Source: an uncultured Ruminococcus sp. | GTDB taxonomy: Bacteria > Bacillota > Clostridia > Oscillospirales > Acutalibacteraceae | Direction: 5' to 3' | Length of the DNA: 64,000 nucleotides | Assembly: GCA_902786345.1 (NCBI GenBank) | Contig: CADACB010000009.1 | Coordinates: 1-64,000 of the forward strand | Shown: piece after piece, positions 52,420 through 61,731 of the stretch | Position numbering within the stretch: position 1 is the stretch's first letter | Layout of the letters: every line of letters begins with the position of its first letter | Made by a program: the position numbers and the translations under genes | Notes under the pieces: generated by a model | What the model saw: only the letters and a program-made list of their open reading frames with translations | Told to the model about the DNA's origin: nothing | Databases searched by the model: none

Positions 52420-53661
52420 ATGATAATTGTCAGAATGCTGAGATGGATATTTGGATATGTTGAATTTGTGGTTGAGGGAAAATTTCCCGAAAGATTTATA
52501 AATCTTGCCGCAAGAAAGGGGGTTAATATCTGGAAACTAAGAAACAAGGACAATAATATCTGCGGATATTCACGCCGAAGCGAATATCCGGAATTAGAGG
52601 TTTCTGCAAAAAAAACACAAAATTGCATACATATAGTCAGGGAATACGGACTCCCCTTTCTTGTAAATAAATACAAGCACAGATCAGGCTTACTCGCAGG
52701 AATTGTGATCTGTGCAGTGTTCTGCAAATATATGTCCGGATATGTATGGAATATAAAGGTAGAAGTACCGGATATGATAAATGAATATGAAATAAGAAAC
52801 CTGCTTAAGGAATACGGAGTATATGAAGGTGCACGCAGAAACAATATAAATGTTCAGGATGTTATAAGTAAAATGTCGGCTAACGACAAGAGAATAAGCT
52901 GGATGACATTAAATATATCCGGTACAGACGCACAGGTTAAAATAAGCCCGGATATATCAAAAAATATTGAAAAAAATGATCTTACCCGCTCAAGCAATAT
53001 GAAATCTGCGGCTGACGGTACTGTTACACGAGTTAAGGTAAAAAACGGTACAGCAGCCGTCAAGGCAGGCGATGGAATAAGAAAAGGACAGCTTCTCGTC
53101 AGCGGTGTTATGGAATATAATGATGGAACAACGGTGATTGTTGACAGCAACGCAGAAATATTTGCAAAAACGGCAAGATCAGTCAGAATCGATATACCTA
53201 AAACACTTAACAAATATCAGAAAACTGATACCAGTATTATAAAAAACGATATTAATATATTCGGACTTACAGTTCCTGTGTCATTTTCAGATACTCCCAA
53301 AGGCTATGTTACAAAAATAAATGAAAAAAATCAATTTATACTTCTGGATAAGGCTATACCCGTATATGTTCTTTCCGAAAACTGGCAGGAATATAAAAAA
53401 CAGCCTGCCGTTATGAATAAACAGCAAGCTGAACAGCTTTTAAAAAATAAACTGACGCTCTATGAGCTTTTTATGATAAGCAGTACAAAAAGCGGAAAAA
53501 TACTCAGAAAGAATTTTTCTGTAAATGAAGACGATGACAGCTTCACTCTCTATGCAAATTATGAAATTGAAGAGGATGTATGCGTAAAATCAGATATTGA
53601 GGTTATCGAACCTGACGAAGCTGAACCAACAAAGAATGATGAATCAGAAAGCGAAGAATAA
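52420..53661 (+). CDS. yqfD: Sporulation protein YqfD
   Basis: The 413-residue protein matches the YqfD family. It opens with WIFGYVEFVVEGKFPERFINLAARKG, has a membrane segment near 85-100, and then an extracytoplasmic part containing GTVTRVKVKNGTAAVKAGDGI and a C-terminal beta-rich region. The tail is acidic and variable. In Bacillus the protein acts in the mother cell during engulfment or cortex stages. Coupled to yqfC. Confidence 0.92.
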   Translation: MIIVRMLRWIFGYVEFVVEGKFPERFINLAARKGVNIWKLRNKDNNICGYSRRSEYPELEVSAKKTQNCIHIVREYGLPFLVNKYKHRSGLLAGIVICAVFCKYMSGYVWNIKVEVPDMINEYEIRNLLKEYGVYEGARRNNINVQDVISKMSANDKRISWMTLNISGTDAQVKISPDISKNIEKNDLTRSSNMKSAADGTVTRVKVKNGTAAVKAGDGIRKGQLLVSGVMEYNDGTTVIVDSNAEIFAKTARSVRIDIPKTLNKYQKTDTSIIKNDINIFGLTVPVSFSDTPKGYVTKINEKNQFILLDKAIPVYVLSENWQEYKKQPAVMNKQQAEQLLKNKLTLYELFMISSTKSGKILRKNFSVNEDDDSFTLYANYEIEEDVCVKSDIEVIEPDEAEPTKNDESESEE

Positions 53662-53692
53662 CCATTGTGTAAAATTGTTGATATTAACACCA

Positions 53693-53879
53693 AACTATTA
53701 TCACTTTAAACTATAGATATAGTCAGAACTTTTCCTCCGACACCCCACAGGGCTTCGTGCCCTTGACCCCGGCAGGGACGCAATCCATGCATCCATTTTA
53801 TGGGGAGATTTTATTATTTATAAAACATAAGACAGTTATTTCACTTATATTTTTAACTGTTTAAAAGGAAATAGTATCA
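53693..53879 (-). repeat. Stop-codon-flanking dispersed repeat, copy C
   Basis: Inverted terminal sequences are ACTATTATCACTTTAAACTA (from 53695) and, from the other strand, ACTATTTCCTTTTAAACAGT. The TGA at the right end (53877-53879) is the stop codon of the radical SAM gene. In minus-strand sense it folds: CCCCA/TGGGG encloses GGATGCA/TGCGTCC and AGGGC/GCCCT hairpins. The block ATAGTCAGAACTTT matches copy B and, loosely, copy A. Confidence 0.7.
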
Positions 53880-54767
53880 GACTTCAAGTGATGAAACATC
53901 AAAATCGGGAATATACCCCTTTTTAGCAGAAGAAAGCTCCTGAACAAAGCCGTCAAGCCCCAGCATTTCCATATGAAAAAGAACCTTCTCATATTCACGC
54001 TGAGTAATCCTGCGGTTGATTTCACTGAATTCTTCTGCCCTGCCCATCGGAATATATTGTCCCATAAGACTTACCATTATTCTATCATCAAATTCATTCT
54101 TTAATACATCAAGTACGTGAATAGAATTTTTAGTATTTTGCGGCAATATCAGATGACGTACTATAGTACCCTTTTTCATTATGCCATTCTCGTCAAATTC
54201 GGGTTTTCCTGTCTGACGAACCATTTCCCTTATTGCAGGCAATGTATATTTAAAATAATTTTCTGCACCGGAATATTTTTTTGACAGCTCAGAACTGACA
54301 TATTTCAGATCAGGCAGATATATATCCACTATACCTTCAAGCCGTCTGATAGTTTCAACTTTTTCATATCCGCCTGTATTATAAACTATAGGAACAGACG
54401 GACGGTATTTTTCAAAACATTCTATTACAGCTTCAATATACGGAGTGGGACTGACAAGGTTAATATTATGTACTCCCTGATCTTCAAGACTTTTTATGCA
54501 ATCAATGAGTTCGTCAATGCTAACAGTCTTGCCATAGCCGCCCGTACTTATCTTACTGTTCTGGCAAAACACGCAGGACAAAACACAGCCTGAAAAGAAG
54601 ATCGTTCCAGATCCTTTAATGCCGCTGATACAGGGTTCTTCCCACATATGCGGCGCAACCCTTGCAATTTTAGGCATTGTACCCATTCTGCAAAAGCCTT
54701 TTCCTGAGGTTTCATTCCTTACTGCATCGCAGATTCTCGGACATAAATTGCAAACATAATCGCTCAT
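53877..54767 (-). CDS. Radical SAM protein, PflX-like (COG1313)
   Basis: The 296-residue protein carries the radical SAM cluster motif C-x3-C-x2-C at Cys61, Cys65 and Cys68 (GCVLSCVFCQN), and an N-terminal Cys set (YVCNLCPRICD, GFCRMG) that suits extra iron binding. This is the PflX family, related to pyruvate formate-lyase activases but of unproven substrate. The start is the ATG at 54767 with GGTGAT upstream; a longer frame would begin in the adhE terminator. It lies downstream of adhE but behind that gene's terminator, so separate transcription is likely. Confidence 0.9.
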   Translation of the reverse strand: MSDYVCNLCPRICDAVRNETSGKGFCRMGTMPKIARVAPHMWEEPCISGIKGSGTIFFSGCVLSCVFCQNSKISTGGYGKTVSIDELIDCIKSLEDQGVHNINLVSPTPYIEAVIECFEKYRPSVPIVYNTGGYEKVETIRRLEGIVDIYLPDLKYVSSELSKKYSGAENYFKYTLPAIREMVRQTGKPEFDENGIMKKGTIVRHLILPQNTKNSIHVLDVLKNEFDDRIMVSLMGQYIPMGRAEEFSEINRRITQREYEKVLFHMEMLGLDGFVQELSSAKKGYIPDFDVSSLEV

Positions 54768-54782
54768 ACTTATCACCACGCA

Positions 54783-54811
54783 AAAGAGTGCTGCAATACA
54801 CAGCACTCTTT
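54783..54811 (-). terminator. Terminator of adhE
   Basis: GAGTGCTG (54786-54793) and CAGCACTC (54801-54808) form a perfect stem. An A-run on the left gives a T-run on the minus strand, so it ends adhE. Confidence 0.88.
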
Positions 54812-54877
54812 AAATATTAGTTATTCTTTGTTGTTATTTTCCGAATTAAAATCATCCATTTTAAAACAGACTCCGCA

Positions 54878-57508
54878 TTACTTGCCGTAATATGCCTTCA
54901 GATACATTTCCTTTATCTCTGACATAAGCGGATACCTCGGGTTAGCGCCTGTGCACTGATCGTCAAATGCGTTTTCAACCATTTCATCAAGCGATGCAAG
55001 GAAGTCTTCTTCTTTAACCCCATAGTCTGCAATTGTCTTTTTGATTCCACACTTAGTCTTAAGCTCTTCGATCTTTTCGATAAACTTCTCAAGTGTATCC
55101 TGATCATCCTTACCGTTAATACCAAGGAAGTGTGCACACTCGCAATATCTTTCAAGTGTATGAGGATAGGGATATTGTGAAAATGTTCCCATCTTAGGCG
55201 GAACAGGATCGGCATTATATCTCATAACATCTGTAATGAGAAGTGCATTTGCAACACCGTGAGGAATATGGTGATATGCACCGAGCTTATGAGCCATAGA
55301 ATGGCAAACGCCGAGAAATGCATTTGCAAATGCCATACCTGCAAGTGTAGACGCTGTTGCCATTTTTTCTCTTGCAATAGGATCGTTTGCACCGTTCTCA
55401 TATGCAGAAGGAAGATAATCAAAAATATTCTTCATAGCCTTGAGTGCAAGACCATCTGTATATTCTGTTGCCATAATTGATGCATAAGCTTCAAGAGCGT
55501 GTGTAAGTGCGTCAATACCTGATGCACTTGTAAGACCTTTTGGCTGGTTCATCATATTGTCAGCGTCTATGATAGCCATATTCGGAAGAAGCTCATAATC
55601 TGCAAGCGGATATTTGATATTTGTCTGCTCATCAGTAATAACGGCAAAAGGTGTAACCTCAGAGCCTGTACCGGACGAAGTCGGAACAGCAACAAAATAT
55701 GCCTTTTCACCCATTTTCGGGAAGGTATAAATCCTCTTTCTGATGTCCATAAAGCGCATAGCCATATCCATAAAGTCAGCGTCAGGATGCTCATAGAGAA
55801 CCCACATTATTTTAGCAGCATCCATAGCAGAGCCGCCGCCAAGAGCTATAATTACATCAGGCTCAAACAATGTCATAGCAGCTGCACCCTCTTTTGCGGA
55901 AGCAAGCGTAGGATCAGGCTGAACATTATAGAAGCAAGTATGCTGTATACCCATTTCATCAAGCTTTGTTTCTATAGGCTTAACATAACCGTTCTTATAA
56001 AGGAACGAGTCTGTTACAATAAATGCTTTTTTCTTATTCATTACTGTGCCAAGCTCATCAAGAGCAACAGGCATACAGCCTTTTTTGAAATAAACCTTTT
56101 CAGGCGCTCTAAACCAAAGCATATTTTCTCTCCTCTCGGCAACGCTTTTAATATTGATGAGGTGCTTTACGCCAACGTTTTCAGAAACCGAGTTGCCGCC
56201 CCATGAACCACAGCCAAGCGTCATTGACGGAGCAAGAGCAAAGTTGTAGAGGTCGCCTATACCGCCGTGTGATGATGGTGTATTTATGAGAATACGGCAG
56301 GTTTTCATTGCATTATAGTGCTTCTCTATTTTTTCTGTCTGTGAAGGATGAATAAAGAGAGATGATGTATGACCATATCCGCCGTCCGCAACAAGCTGTG
56401 AAGCCTTAGCCAGTGCCTCGTCAAAGGTTTCAGCCTTATACATTGCAAGTACGGGTGAAAGCTTTTCGTGTGCGAACTCCTCGCTGATGTCAACCGATTC
56501 AACCTCACCTATAAGAACCTTAGTATTTTCCGGAACGCTTACACCTGCAAGAGATGCTATTTTATAGGCACTCTGACCAACTATCTTTGCATTGAGCGCA
56601 CCATTAATAATAATGGTTTTTCTTACCTTTTCTGTTTCATCACCCTTAAGGAAATAACAGCCTCTTTCAGCAAATTCCTTTTTAACTGCATCATATACAT
56701 CAGCAAGAACAGTAACGCTCTGCTCAGACGCACATATCATACCGTTATCAAAGGTTTTTGAATGGATTATTGAGTTAACCGCAACCTTTATATCAGCTGT
56801 GCTGTCAATAATAACAGGAGTATTTCCTGCACCAACACCAAGTGCCGGCTTACCTGAGGAATAAGCTGCCTTTACCATTCCCGGTCCGCCTGTTGCAAGA
56901 ATTGTATCGGAATTTTTCATAAGCTCATTTGTAAGCTCCAGTGACGGAACATCGATCCATCCGATTATATTTTCCGGAGCACCTGCCTCAACAGCAGCCT
57001 TAAGAACTATTTTTGCAGCCTCAATTGTTGATTTTTTTGCACGAGGATGAGGACTTATTATAATACCGTTTCTTGTCTTAAGGCACACAAGTGCTTTAAA
57101 AATAGCCGTTGACGTAGGGTTAGTTGTAGGAATTACCGCACCGATAACACCGATTGGTTCAGCAATCTTTTTAAGTCCAAAAGCAGCATCATATTCAATA
57201 ACACCGCAGGTCTTTGTTGACTTGAACTTATTATATATATACTCAGACGCGTAGTGATTCTTGATTATCTTATCCTCAACAACGCCCATTCCTGTTTCCT
57301 CAACCGCCATTTTTGCAAGGGGAATACGTGCCATATTTGCAGCAATTGCAGCTGCCTTGAAAATCTTATCTACCTGTTCCTGTGTGTAGGTTGAAAAAAT
57401 CTTTTGTGCCTCTCTTACCTGCTCCAGCTTTTTGCCAAAGCTCTCAAGATCCTCAACAAGTCCGATCGGTGCTTCTTGAACTTCGACTTCTTTTTCATTC
57501 TTAGCCAT
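54878..57508 (-). CDS. adhE: Bifunctional acetaldehyde-CoA/alcohol dehydrogenase
   Basis: AdhE reduces acetyl-CoA to ethanol in two NADH-dependent steps and forms cytoplasmic filaments (spirosomes). The 876-residue length is typical. The N-terminal aldehyde dehydrogenase (about 15-440) has its nucleophile in NGMICASEQSV (about Cys258); the C-terminal iron-dependent alcohol dehydrogenase (about 460-876) has GGGSAMDAAK, and metal ligands in ALTHALEAYAS and CHSMAHKLGAYHHIPHG. The start at 57508 (MAKNEKEVE) is nine bases behind GGAGG. The upstream promoter overlaps a Rex-like operator, which suggests control by the NADH/NAD ratio. Confidence 0.97.
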   Translation of the reverse strand: MAKNEKEVEVQEAPIGLVEDLESFGKKLEQVREAQKIFSTYTQEQVDKIFKAAAIAANMARIPLAKMAVEETGMGVVEDKIIKNHYASEYIYNKFKSTKTCGVIEYDAAFGLKKIAEPIGVIGAVIPTTNPTSTAIFKALVCLKTRNGIIISPHPRAKKSTIEAAKIVLKAAVEAGAPENIIGWIDVPSLELTNELMKNSDTILATGGPGMVKAAYSSGKPALGVGAGNTPVIIDSTADIKVAVNSIIHSKTFDNGMICASEQSVTVLADVYDAVKKEFAERGCYFLKGDETEKVRKTIIINGALNAKIVGQSAYKIASLAGVSVPENTKVLIGEVESVDISEEFAHEKLSPVLAMYKAETFDEALAKASQLVADGGYGHTSSLFIHPSQTEKIEKHYNAMKTCRILINTPSSHGGIGDLYNFALAPSMTLGCGSWGGNSVSENVGVKHLINIKSVAERRENMLWFRAPEKVYFKKGCMPVALDELGTVMNKKKAFIVTDSFLYKNGYVKPIETKLDEMGIQHTCFYNVQPDPTLASAKEGAAAMTLFEPDVIIALGGGSAMDAAKIMWVLYEHPDADFMDMAMRFMDIRKRIYTFPKMGEKAYFVAVPTSSGTGSEVTPFAVITDEQTNIKYPLADYELLPNMAIIDADNMMNQPKGLTSASGIDALTHALEAYASIMATEYTDGLALKAMKNIFDYLPSAYENGANDPIAREKMATASTLAGMAFANAFLGVCHSMAHKLGAYHHIPHGVANALLITDVMRYNADPVPPKMGTFSQYPYPHTLERYCECAHFLGINGKDDQDTLEKFIEKIEELKTKCGIKKTIADYGVKEEDFLASLDEMVENAFDDQCTGANPRYPLMSEIKEMYLKAYYGK

Positions 57509-57603
57509 AGCTCTCATCCTCCGTTTTATAATTTTATCAAGCTCTAATATTTCAAAACATCTCAACTGTTTTGAAATACTTATCTAACTCTTCTATAGTT
57601 ATA

Positions 57604-57632
57604 ATTATAATAGTTTGTTAAAAACTTGTCAA
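57604..57632 (-). promoter_or_regulatory. adhE promoter overlapping a Rex-like operator
   Basis: Minus strand TTGACA (57627-57632) and TATAAT (57604-57609) are 17 bases apart, both perfect consensus. The -35 is the start of TTGACAAGTTTTTAACAA (57615-57632), which matches the Rex operator pattern TTGTTAA-N4-TTAACAA with two mismatches in one half. Rex represses fermentative genes when NADH is low in other Firmicutes. Confidence 0.75.
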
Positions 57633-57718
57633 TATGAATTTATGTTTTTCTGATTTTTTTCCATAAGCATCATAATATAAAGGTAAGGGTAATTTTTTTT
57701 ATGCATACATATGAATTA

Positions 57719-58639
57719 TCAATTTTCCCCCTTACTTTTTCGCACCTCTATCATTTTTATAATATTTTTTCTTTTTACGGTTTTTCCGTTAAAAAAAACA
57801 TATTCCTCAGGATCACCTTTTGAAAGCGGCTCAAGATCTTCAACAGTCAGCTTATCCTCCTGCTCCTTCTGAATTTGAGTGAGCTTTTCCTCTTTCTGGT
57901 TTTTGAGATATGGATCAATAACGATCCTCTCTATATTTTGATATGAATTATACACAATTATGTATATTATCAGAGCAGGAATAATTGTAACCGTAAGCAC
58001 GCCTATTATACTAAAAGAAACAACTGCATTTCCTGTAAGTGCTGCAACAGAATAAATAAGACTTGCCGTAAATAAGAGAGACATAAAGGTTTTAAGATGA
58101 TTGGTAAATCCACCCAATACCATAATGAATGAATTTTTTACAATCTCAACAGCCTTCAACTCAACCGAAACAGCCATCACAACAGCTGAAAGCTCAGCAA
58201 AAATAAACAGAACAGATGTTATTATCATAACCACCAGATATGACACCGTCTGAAGATTACTCTCATTATTAGCAAAATAGTTCACAGACGCCCAGATACT
58301 CACAGAAAGAATATACAAAAATACAGAGTTTACCGCAAAAAATTTCCAGTTATCTCTTATACCTTCAAAAAAATCCTTTACCGTTCGGAATTCCCCATCA
58401 GCAGTAAGCTTTCTGCATACATTTATCAATCCTGCAAAAAAGGGCGACATAAGCGGTATCAATAAAAAAATTTCAAAAATATTTACTCCGCGGGTCATCA
58501 TTATAATTGCCAATATACCGCAGAATATAGCAAGCGGTACACAGAACATAATATTAACAATAAGAAGCTTTCCAAAATTTCCCATATAGTTTGAGAAAAA
58601 ATCTCCAAGTCCGTATTTACGTTGTTTTGTGTATGACAT
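57719..58639 (-). CDS. DUF624/YesL-like multi-pass membrane protein
   Basis: The protein is 306 residues from the ATG at 58639; the longer frame would overlap the preceding gene. About six membrane helices lie in residues 20-255, followed by a charged cytoplasmic tail (about 270-306). A segment, MSPFFAGLINVCRKLTADGEFRTVKDFFEGIRDNWKFF (about 68-105), resembles the YesL/DUF624 pattern of a loop that carries a small KDFF-type helix between helices. Function is unknown. It begins 16 bases after the SpoIIM-like gene and is probably cotranscribed with it. Confidence 0.7.
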   Translation of the reverse strand: MSYTKQRKYGLGDFFSNYMGNFGKLLIVNIMFCVPLAIFCGILAIIMMTRGVNIFEIFLLIPLMSPFFAGLINVCRKLTADGEFRTVKDFFEGIRDNWKFFAVNSVFLYILSVSIWASVNYFANNESNLQTVSYLVVMIITSVLFIFAELSAVVMAVSVELKAVEIVKNSFIMVLGGFTNHLKTFMSLLFTASLIYSVAALTGNAVVSFSIIGVLTVTIIPALIIYIIVYNSYQNIERIVIDPYLKNQKEEKLTQIQKEQEDKLTVEDLEPLSKGDPEEYVFFNGKTVKRKNIIKMIEVRKSKGEN

Positions 58640-58655
58640 TTTAAACACATCCTGA

Positions 58656-59297
58656 TCAAAAATTAAAAATCCAAGAAAAACATAAAGAACACAGCATATC
58701 GAACACTGCCGAAAAAGCACACATTGCAAGTGCTCTGAGCATTGAAACAAAATAGCCTTTCATCTGCTTTTGAGGATCTTCCTGTAAAGGCGTCCTTATA
58801 AAGCAAGCTGAGATCCTGAGTGAATTCCTGAATGCCTGCAATGCAGCCGCAGCTATTACAGCAGCTGAAATAAAGCTGCCGGGAAGAATAACAAGAATGT
58901 TATAAAAAATCCCCTTCAAGCCATATGCTCCATATAAAAAACCAACAGAAAGACCATAACCATAACCTTTAAAAAAAGGCACAACAGGTGAAATAAACCC
59001 TCCCCAAAGCGATAAGCCCAAAAGAAAAACTACTGTCAGCAGCATTACTGATGAAGCAAACGATGAAACAAAGGCTGAGATCAGCCCTTGACTGCAACGA
59101 ATATTAAAATTTGTCTGAAATATAAAATCCAATCTTTGCAAAAGCTTAATATCCGCATTTCTGCTGCTTACTGCACCAAATATTATCCCGCCAAACAAAA
59201 CAGCACAAAACATCATATAAGACCTGCTTTGTCTCAGACCGGAACTGCCGGATGATGAATATTGCTTCACGGGATTTGAAAATATAATTCTTTTCAT
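58656..59297 (-). CDS. SpoIIM-family membrane protein
   Basis: The 213-residue protein has about five membrane helices and the family-like stretch FFKGYGYGLSVGFLYGAYGLKG (about 107-128), followed by ILPGSFISAAV. SpoIIM works with SpoIID and SpoIIP during engulfment in Bacillus; homologues of this family also occur outside sporulation, so a sporulation role is likely but not proven. GGAG lies eight bases before the ATG at 59297. It is 76 bases after metH and may be on the same transcript. Confidence 0.78.
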   Translation of the reverse strand: MKRIIFSNPVKQYSSSGSSGLRQSRSYMMFCAVLFGGIIFGAVSSRNADIKLLQRLDFIFQTNFNIRCSQGLISAFVSSFASSVMLLTVVFLLGLSLWGGFISPVVPFFKGYGYGLSVGFLYGAYGLKGIFYNILVILPGSFISAAVIAAAALQAFRNSLRISACFIRTPLQEDPQKQMKGYFVSMLRALAMCAFSAVFDMLCSLCFSWIFNF

Positions 59298-59373
59298 AGC
59301 ATTAACTCCATTATTTTTCATTGACTTTGTTAATGTCTATGAAACAAAACACTTTGTTATACGTGTGACAACT

Positions 59374-61728
59374 CTATGAATAAAAGCTCTCGGCATATCT
59401 AACGCTGTCCATTGCGTCTGCACCATAGAAATCCGCTCCTATCATATCTGCATACTCCTGATTCAGCACTGCTCCGCCAACAAGTGTTTTTATTGACTTA
59501 TCCGTCTTATTCAAAAGCTCTATAGTTTCCGCCATAGCAGGCACAGTCGTTGTCATAAGTGCACTCAAGCCAACCAGCCTGCAATTATGCTCCAGTGCAC
59601 AATCCCTTATTTTCTCAGGCGGAACATCCCGTCCAAGATCATACACCGTAAATCCGTAGCTTTCCATAAGTACCTTTACTATATTTTTTCCTATATCGTG
59701 AATATCACCCTTAACGGTTGCCAGTACAATTGCCTTACTGCTGTCAGTCTGCTCTGACGGAATCTTTTTCTTGACCTCCTCAAAGGCAGCCGACGCAGCC
59801 TCAGCACTCATTAAAAGCTGAGGAAGATATGCCTTCTTCTGTTCAAAAGCAGTTCCTATCTCATTCAGAGCCGGTACTATATGAGAATTAATAACATCAA
59901 GAGGCTGTGTATTTTCAAGCAGTATTTCCGCATATTTTACCGCTCCCTCCTTCAAACCCTTTACGATACAAGTATGAAGATCTTCATTCTCTGAAGTCTG
60001 ATTGTCCGTATTAGTCTGCAAAGCCGAAGCATAGTTTATATAATCCACACAGCCCTTATCCAGCATATTCAAGGCCCTGTATGCATAATATGTGTTCATC
60101 ATAGCCTCTGAAAACGGATTCATTATTGCACAGTTCAGTCCGCTTTGAAGTGAGTTTGCATAAAACACTGAGGTTATAAGCTCTCTCTTTGGAAGACCGA
60201 AAGAAATATTTGATATTCCAAGACTTGTTTTCACTCCAAGCTGACGTATAAGTCTTACAGCCTTCAGTGTTACCAATGCACTTTCAGGATTAGATGAAAC
60301 TGTAAGAGCAAGCGGATCAACTATTATATCTTTTTTACCTATTCCATATTCAGCAGCACGGGCAATTATTTTTTCAGCAATTGCAGCTCTGTCCTCAGCT
60401 CTATCGGGAATTCCGCTTTCATCTATCGTGAGTGCAATCAGGCCTCCTCCGTATTTTTGAACTATCGGAAGTACATTTTTCATACTCTCCTCAGTACCGT
60501 TTACAGAATTTACAAGGGGCTTTCCGTTATATATACGCATTGCCGCTTCAAGCGTACGGAAATTTGTTGTATCTATCTGCAGCGGAGCGTCAGTCACAGC
60601 CTGAATCCCAGATACTGCCTTTATCATCATTTCTGTTTCATCAATTTCAGGCAGACCCACGTTGACATCCAGTATATGTACTCCCTTATCCGTCTGTTTT
60701 ACCGCTTCATTCAGAATATAGCTCATATCACCGGAACGCAAAGCTTCTTTCAGCTTTGGTTTGCCTGTAGGGTTGATTCTCTCACCTATAAGTATCGGAT
60801 CATCACCTATTATCACAGAATGGGTATACGAGGACACTGCCGTTATATTTTTTTCTTCCGGATATACAAACGGCAGATCTCTTGTTTTTGCAATTGTTTT
60901 TCTTATGAATTCAGGTGTTGTTCCACAGCAGCCTCCGAGTATAAGTGCACCTCGTTGAGCAAGCTGTTTCATATAGTCGGAAAAATCATCCTCTCCGATA
61001 TTATATACCGTTCTGCCGTCTTTAACCTCCGGAAGACCTGCATTAGGATTTACAATAACAGGAGTTGATGAATATTTCTCAAACTCACCTATTATATTAA
61101 GCATTATATCAGGACCTAAAGAACAATTCATTCCCAAAGCATCAACATGCAGTCCCTCAAGCATAGCTATCATTGCCGACGGTGAAGCTCCTGTCATAAG
61201 CTTTCCGCCTGCATCATAAACATTTGTAACAAAAACCGGCAAACTGCTGTTTTCCTTTACAGCTATAACGGCAGCCTTTGTTTCAAGACTGTCGTTCATA
61301 GTTTCTATCAGAACCAGATCAACCCCGCAGTCAGCCGCCACCCTTACATTATCGGCAAATACAGACACGGCTTCTTCAAACGAAAGATCTCCAAGCGGTT
61401 CAAGCAATCTGCCTGTAGGTCCCATATCGAATGCAACATATTTTTCTGTCCGACCTGATACAGCCTTTTTTGCACAATCTATTCCGGCACGTATAAGTTC
61501 TTCATAATTTGAAAATTTATCCCGGTTTATGCCAAAAGTGTTGGTCTTTATTATATTACATCCTGCATCAAGATAAGAATTATGCAGGCTTATGATCTTT
61601 TCCGGCTCTGATATATTCCAAAGCTCGGGAGGCTGACCGGCAGGAAGCCCCATTCCCTGAAGCACAGTTCCTGTACCTCCGTCAAAATAAACTCTTTTTT
61701 CTTTTATTAGATCAGTAATTTTTTTCAT
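59374..61728 (-). CDS. metH: Cobalamin-dependent methionine synthase, without activation domain
   Basis: MetH moves the methyl group from methyltetrahydrofolate to homocysteine by way of methylcobalamin. The 784-residue protein has the homocysteine domain with zinc Cys residues in MNCSLG (about 200) and GGCCGTTPEF (about 265), the pterin domain (GERINPTGK near 317), the cap, and the B12 domain with GDIHDIGKNIV (about 672-682), where the His ligates cobalt. It stops there; the roughly 300-residue activation domain of the E. coli enzyme is missing. That job appears to be done by the protein encoded three bases upstream. Members of this short form are usual in Clostridia. Confidence 0.95.
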   Translation of the reverse strand: MKKITDLIKEKRVYFDGGTGTVLQGMGLPAGQPPELWNISEPEKIISLHNSYLDAGCNIIKTNTFGINRDKFSNYEELIRAGIDCAKKAVSGRTEKYVAFDMGPTGRLLEPLGDLSFEEAVSVFADNVRVAADCGVDLVLIETMNDSLETKAAVIAVKENSSLPVFVTNVYDAGGKLMTGASPSAMIAMLEGLHVDALGMNCSLGPDIMLNIIGEFEKYSSTPVIVNPNAGLPEVKDGRTVYNIGEDDFSDYMKQLAQRGALILGGCCGTTPEFIRKTIAKTRDLPFVYPEEKNITAVSSYTHSVIIGDDPILIGERINPTGKPKLKEALRSGDMSYILNEAVKQTDKGVHILDVNVGLPEIDETEMMIKAVSGIQAVTDAPLQIDTTNFRTLEAAMRIYNGKPLVNSVNGTEESMKNVLPIVQKYGGGLIALTIDESGIPDRAEDRAAIAEKIIARAAEYGIGKKDIIVDPLALTVSSNPESALVTLKAVRLIRQLGVKTSLGISNISFGLPKRELITSVFYANSLQSGLNCAIMNPFSEAMMNTYYAYRALNMLDKGCVDYINYASALQTNTDNQTSENEDLHTCIVKGLKEGAVKYAEILLENTQPLDVINSHIVPALNEIGTAFEQKKAYLPQLLMSAEAASAAFEEVKKKIPSEQTDSSKAIVLATVKGDIHDIGKNIVKVLMESYGFTVYDLGRDVPPEKIRDCALEHNCRLVGLSALMTTTVPAMAETIELLNKTDKSIKTLVGGAVLNQEYADMIGADFYGADAMDSVRYAESFYS

Positions 61729-61731
61729 ATT

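Noticed and set aside
52116-52844. 242-codon open frame on the minus strand opposite yqfC-yqfD
   Set aside because: It is antisense to two recognised families, lacks a ribosome site and has a shadow-like composition.
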